Shown: one piece after another, positions 48,359-51,512 of the stretch
Numbering within the stretch: position 1 is the first letter of the stretch
Layout of the letters: each line of letters begins with the position of its first letter
NCBI GenBank assembly: GCA_012512265.1
Contig: JAAZEM010000112.1
Span: 1 to 51,512 of the forward strand
DNA length: 51,512 bases
From: Armatimonadota bacterium
Lineage (GTDB): Bacteria > Armatimonadota > JAAZEB01
Direction: 5' to 3'
Notes under the pieces: model-generated
Database searches by the model: none
Told to the model about the DNA's origin: nothing
What the model saw: the letters and a program-made list of their open reading frames with translations, nothing else
Made by a program: the position numbers and the translations under genes

Positions 48359-48838
48359 ATGGCAGCAGCGATCGAAGCCGGGGCCCATGCCCCGGAGTTC
48401 TGCCTGCCGGCCACGGATGGCGGGATCGTTCGGTTCACCCGCGGCGCCGGTGAGCACACCTTCATCGTCTTCTGGAAGTCGACGTGCCCGAACAGCCGTT
48501 CGCTTGTTCCGAAGCTGGCCGATATTTTCCGCGCCCACCCCAACGCCCCGGCCCGCGTGATCGGTGTCGCGGTAGGCACCGACACGTGCGAGACAGCCAC
48601 GGCGTTCCAACAGGCGACCGGCTTCACCTTCCCCACCGGGGTCGACGAGCAGAGCGAGGTGCGATCCAGCTACCAGCTGAAGCGCGTGCCGTCGGTGATC
48701 CTGGTGGATCCCGCCGGATTCGTCCTGCGCAAGTATATCGGCAACCGCGACGAGTTCGCGCCGGCGATCGACACGGCGCTCGATGCGATCGAGAAGGGCA
48801 TCTCAATCCCCTCCTACGATCTTGAGGGAGCTGGCTGA
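48359..48838 (+). CDS. Thioredoxin-fold peroxiredoxin/TlpA-like protein
   Basis: 159 aa. The order GAHAPEFCLPATDGGIVRFT, FIVFWKSTCPNSRSLVPKLA, VDEQSEVRSSYQLKRVPSVI (cis-Pro) and LVDPAGFVLRKYIG is that of AhpC-TSA/TlpA-like proteins. The active site reads CPNS (Cys43, Ser46) instead of CxxC, so it may work as a single-Cys oxidoreductase or peroxidase; Cys15 in the N-terminal PEFCLP is a candidate resolving residue. There is no signal peptide. AGGAGGT precedes the ATG. It follows a consensus promoter and is 48 bp before tilS. Confidence 0.85.
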   Translation: MAAAIEAGAHAPEFCLPATDGGIVRFTRGAGEHTFIVFWKSTCPNSRSLVPKLADIFRAHPNAPARVIGVAVGTDTCETATAFQQATGFTFPTGVDEQSEVRSSYQLKRVPSVILVDPAGFVLRKYIGNRDEFAPAIDTALDAIEKGISIPSYDLEGAG

Positions 48839-48886
48839 GGGCCATAGCGGCCTCCGGGTGAGGCCGAGATCACCAGAGGAGAGTTC

Positions 48887-50326
48887 GTGGAGGTTGACCC
48901 CATACAGCGGTTTGAACAGGCCGTGCTCGGCACCATCCGCCAGCGCGGCCTGCTGGCCCCTGGCGAGCGCGTGGTCGTCGGCGTCTCCGGCGGGCCAGAT
49001 TCGCTCGCGCTCATCCATGCGCTCCACGCTTTGAGCGGCCCCCTGGGCATCGCGCTTCACGTCGCCCATCTCAACCACCGGCTGAGGCGGGCCGCTCCAG
49101 AGGAGGCGCGCTTCGTCGCCGAGACCGCCGAACGTCTGGGAATCCCCTGCACCGTTGAAGCGGTCGATGTACGCGCGGCGCAGCGCCAGTCCGGGCTCAG
49201 CCTGGAGCACGCGGCACGCAACGAGCGCTATCGCTTCTTCCTGCGCACGGCCAAGGCGGTGAACGCGAGCAAGGTGGCCACCGCGCACACAGCAGACGAC
49301 ACCGTAGAGACGGTGCTCCTCAACCTGCTCCGCGGCGCCGCCACCGACGGCCTGGCCGGGATTCCTCCGTGCCGGGCACTCGCTGAGGGAGTAGTCGTCG
49401 TCCGGCCACTGATCGACGCCTGGCGCGCGGAGGTGGAGGCCTACTGCCGGGCGATGAAACTGCACCCCCGCGAGGACACCAGCAATCGCAGCCGCGCCTT
49501 CCTGCGCAACCGCGTGCGCCTGGACATCCTCCCCTATCTCACTCGCCACTTTGGCGAGGAGGTGAAGCCCAACCTGCGCCGGCTCGCGGAGCTGGCCCGT
49601 CCGGAGGTGGAACTCCTGGATCACCTGACGGCGGAAGCCACCACCAGGAGCGCAAAAGAGAGTGAAGAGGGGATCGCCATCTCGGTTCGGGCCCTCGGGG
49701 AGTTGCCGCTCGCTCTGCGGCGCCGGGTCGCACGCTCGGCCCTGCGCCGGCTCGCCGGAGATCCCACCAAGATCGGTTACCGCGAGGTGCAGCGCCTGCT
49801 GGAGACTCTGGAGGGCGAGCGCGCCGACTTCGATCTGCCGGGACCGGTTCACGTGCGACGGGAGGGGGACCAGATCCTTCTGACGCCCCCCGGCGTGGCG
49901 GAGACTGCGCCGGGCTGGGAAGTCTTGCTGCCGGTTCCGGGCGAGGCACCCCTCCCGGATGGGAGCGCCATCACCGCCGAGGTAGGGCCAAGACCCCCTG
50001 GGTTTGCCGTGCCTCGCGTGCCCCGAGCGCGCGAGGTCTTCCTGGATGCCGAGGCCGTGACGCCCCCCCTACACGCGCGTAGCCGCCTACCAGGCGACTG
50101 CTTCACCCCGCTGGGCATGACAGGACGCAAGTCGCTTCAGGACCTCTTCACCGATGCGAAGGTGCCAGTCGCGGCGCGCACGCGCACGCCGGTCGTGCTC
50201 GATGCGCGGGGCATCGTGTGGGTGGCTGGCCTGGCACTGGCCGACCGCGTGAAGGTCACCCCGGAGACGCGCCGGCTGCTCCGCCTGCGCTGGTCGGAAC
50301 CGTTACTAGAGGAGAATGGAAGATGA
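48887..50326 (+). CDS. tilS: tRNA(Ile)-lysidine synthase
   Basis: 479 aa. The PP-loop is VVVGVSGGPDSLALIHAL (Ser34-Ser39), then VAHLNHRLR, LEHAARNERYRFFL, ATAHTADDTVETVLLNLLRG, LAGIPPCR and EDTSNRSRAFLRNRVRLDIL. The C-terminal TilS domain has LPGDCFTPLGMTGRKSLQDL and FTDAKVPVAARTRTPVV. It attaches lysine to C34 of tRNA-Ile(CAU), so that AUA is read as isoleucine. GTG 48887 follows AGAGGAG by 5 bases. The stop overlaps the pyrF start (ATGA). Confidence 0.96.
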   Translation: MEVDPIQRFEQAVLGTIRQRGLLAPGERVVVGVSGGPDSLALIHALHALSGPLGIALHVAHLNHRLRRAAPEEARFVAETAERLGIPCTVEAVDVRAAQRQSGLSLEHAARNERYRFFLRTAKAVNASKVATAHTADDTVETVLLNLLRGAATDGLAGIPPCRALAEGVVVVRPLIDAWRAEVEAYCRAMKLHPREDTSNRSRAFLRNRVRLDILPYLTRHFGEEVKPNLRRLAELARPEVELLDHLTAEATTRSAKESEEGIAISVRALGELPLALRRRVARSALRRLAGDPTKIGYREVQRLLETLEGERADFDLPGPVHVRREGDQILLTPPGVAETAPGWEVLLPVPGEAPLPDGSAITAEVGPRPPGFAVPRVPRAREVFLDAEAVTPPLHARSRLPGDCFTPLGMTGRKSLQDLFTDAKVPVAARTRTPVVLDARGIVWVAGLALADRVKVTPETRRLLRLRWSEPLLEENGR

Positions 50327-51174
50327 GTTTTTGGGAGAGCATTCGCCTGCGCTGGAGCGTGGCAAACACGATGGTGTGCGTCGGCCTAGACCCGGATCTG
50401 GAACGCATCCGTCGGATTCTCCTGGCCGCGGGCGACCCGGCAGCCGATGCGAGCGCGGAGGATGCCCTCTATGCGTTCAACCGGCGCATCATCGACGCCA
50501 CAGCCGATCTGGCTGCGGTTTTCAAGCCGCAGATCGCGCACTATGCTGCCTGCGGCGAGGAGGGCCTGCGCGCGCTTAAGCGCACCATCACCTACATTCA
50601 CACCCGGCGCCCGGAAGTGCCCGTGATCCTGGATGCCAAGCGGGGGGACATCGGCAGCACCGCCGAGCGGTATGCCCAGGAGGTTTTCGAGCATTTTGAG
50701 GCCGACGCGGTAACGGTCAACCCCTATCTGGGGGGCGACTCGCTGGAGCCGTTTCTGGCATGGGAGGATCGGGGCGTCTTTGTCCTCTGCCGCACTTCCA
50801 ACCCGAGCGCGCGCGAGCTACAAGACCTCCCGGTCTGCACCGATGGCCGCCCGCTCTACCAGGAGGTGGCCCGGCTGGCGGCGGAACAGTGGAACTCGCG
50901 CGGCAATCTCGGCCTGGTGATGGGCGCCACTTACCCGGATGACCTCCGTGCCGTGCGTGCCATCGCGGGCGATATGCCGTTCCTCGTGCCAGGCGTGGGC
51001 GCGCAGGGCGGCGATGTCAACGCGGCGGTGGCAAACGGCAAGGATTCCGCGGGCACCGGCCTCCTTGTCAACTCTTCTCGGGGCATTCTCTACGCCTCGA
51101 TGGGCGCCGATTTCGAGGCTGCCGCGCGCAATGCCGCGCAGGCGCTGCGCGACGCCATCAACGCCGCGCGCTGA
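50323..51174 (+). CDS. pyrF: Orotidine 5'-phosphate decarboxylase (type 2)
   Basis: 283 aa, the length of the long (type 2) PyrF subfamily. It has VCVGLDPDLERI, VFKPQIAHYAACGEEGLRAL, the catalytic VILDAKRGDIGSTAERYA (Asp-x-Lys-x-x-Asp), DAVTVNPYLGGDSLEPFL, LVMGATYPDDL and FLVPGVGAQGGDV. It decarboxylates OMP to UMP, the last step of pyrimidine synthesis. ATG 50323 overlaps the tilS stop by 4 bases, with GAGGAG upstream. Confidence 0.96.
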   Translation: MSFWESIRLRWSVANTMVCVGLDPDLERIRRILLAAGDPAADASAEDALYAFNRRIIDATADLAAVFKPQIAHYAACGEEGLRALKRTITYIHTRRPEVPVILDAKRGDIGSTAERYAQEVFEHFEADAVTVNPYLGGDSLEPFLAWEDRGVFVLCRTSNPSARELQDLPVCTDGRPLYQEVARLAAEQWNSRGNLGLVMGATYPDDLRAVRAIAGDMPFLVPGVGAQGGDVNAAVANGKDSAGTGLLVNSSRGILYASMGADFEAAARNAAQALRDAINAAR

Positions 51175-51223
51175 TCCCACCCTCGCCTACGAGTCTATCA
51201 GCGCTTGCGCATGAGGAGAAAGC

Positions 51224-51512
51224 ATGGCATACGACGAGTTGGTCTTCACGCGCCGAATTCCGGTGCGACATGAAGTGGATATCTTTGTGGCGGGCGGCGG
51301 TCCGGCCGGCATTGCCGCGGCGATCGCCGCCGCGCGCCAGGGGCGCACGGTCTTCCTGGCCGAAGGGCATACCTGTTTCGGCGGGATGGGCACGGCGGGC
51401 CTGGTGCCGGCTTTCATGCAGTTTGGCGACGGCGTCCATTTCCTGGCCGCTGGCATCGGCCGCGAGGTGTATGACCGCCTCTGGGACCTGGGCGGCACCG
51501 GGCCGGACGACC
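51224..51512 (+). CDS. FAD-dependent oxidoreductase, 5' part (cut by the window end)
   Basis: The first 96 codons begin MAYDELVFTRRIPVRHEVDI and continue with FVAGGGPAGIAAAIAAARQG, the FAD-binding Rossmann motif, then TVFLAEGHTCFGGMGTAGLV and AAGIGREVYDRL. This is the FAD_oxidored (PF12831) type seen in xylan-degradation and anaerobic sugar loci of this kind of organism. GAGGAG lies 6 bases before the ATG. The remainder lies outside the window. Confidence 0.85.
   Translation, partial: MAYDELVFTRRIPVRHEVDIFVAGGGPAGIAAAIAAARQGRTVFLAEGHTCFGGMGTAGLVPAFMQFGDGVHFLAAGIGREVYDRLWDLGGTGPDD

Noticed and set aside
2..51512. Prophage, transposon or defence island
   Set aside because: No integrase, transposase, phage structural, restriction-modification or toxin-antitoxin genes were recognised. 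Composition and gene content appear uniform and chromosomal.

Overview
The window is GC-rich, densely coded bacterial chromosome. I infer an Armatimonadota-like lineage from the two prepilin genes: both have the pattern [17 protein letters not shown] followed by [14 protein letters not shown] and CQSN(L/C)KQLG, plus the H-x-G/DGHVKW C-terminal signature common in that phylum. A diderm envelope is suggested by two predicted outer-membrane barrels (20924-22201, 41167-42213) and a LolA-like/ABC lipoprotein-export-type operon (23380-27360). The rest is mostly housekeeping: fatty-acid initiation (accD-accA), aromatic amino acids (pheA, aroF), isoprenoids (ispE), thiamine (thiL), tRNA modification (tsaB, tsaE, tilS), pyrimidines (pyrF), lpdA, an RluA-type pseudouridine synthase and a RodA-type SEDS protein. 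Carbohydrate-related genes are interspersed (GH29 fucosidase, a large secreted GH5-like protein, a Gfo/Idh/MocA oxidoreductase, a PIG-L deacetylase, sugar-isomerase-like TIM barrels, a sulfatase-fold protein).

Layout. 1-1400: tail of a gene, a TPR/TM2-like membrane protein and a small membrane protein. 1.9-9.2 kb: plus-strand run with an AAC(3)-like/TIM-barrel fusion, rodA, GH29 and the GH5-like protein. 9.2-15.4 kb: an ApgM-family protein that appears to have lost its catalytic residues, a frameshifted PAP2 phosphatase, the tsaE-tsaB pair, a ceramidase-like protein and a zinc dehydrogenase. 15.7-20.9 kb: HerA-like ATPase, accD-accA and divergent pheA. 20.9-27.4 kb: outer-membrane protein, prepilin and the four-gene ABC/LolA-like operon, all on the minus strand. 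27.5-30.5 kb: coupled DUF1835 and DUF2161 (PD-(D/E)XK) genes and an alpha/beta hydrolase. 30.5-31 kb: a cluster of hairpin-rich dispersed repeats with relatives near 34.9 and 48.1 kb. 31-34.8 kb: PIG-L deacetylase, Gfo/Idh oxidoreductase, uracil-DNA glycosylase and a second prepilin. 35-40.9 kb: aroF, a frameshifted anti-sigma-type ATPase, ispE plus an overlapping MobA-like nucleotidyltransferase, thiL and a thioredoxin-TPR protein. 41-44.8 kb: DUF481 protein, pseudouridine synthase, lpdA. 45-48 kb: a tight three-gene cassette (TIM barrel, sulfatase-fold protein without the usual Cys, PhnP-like metallo-beta-lactamase). 48.3-51.5 kb: thioredoxin-fold protein, tilS-pyrF and the start of an FAD oxidoreductase.

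I saw no rRNA or tRNA gene, CRISPR array, transposase, prophage or recognisable riboswitch. The strongest leads are protein-level oddities (dead ApgM paralog, AAC(3)/TIM fusion, Cys-less sulfatase cassette), two probable single-base frameshifts, a family of structured intergenic repeats, and a perfect palindrome between accD and pheA. All family assignments are from reading the translations by eye and motif memory. No database search was run.
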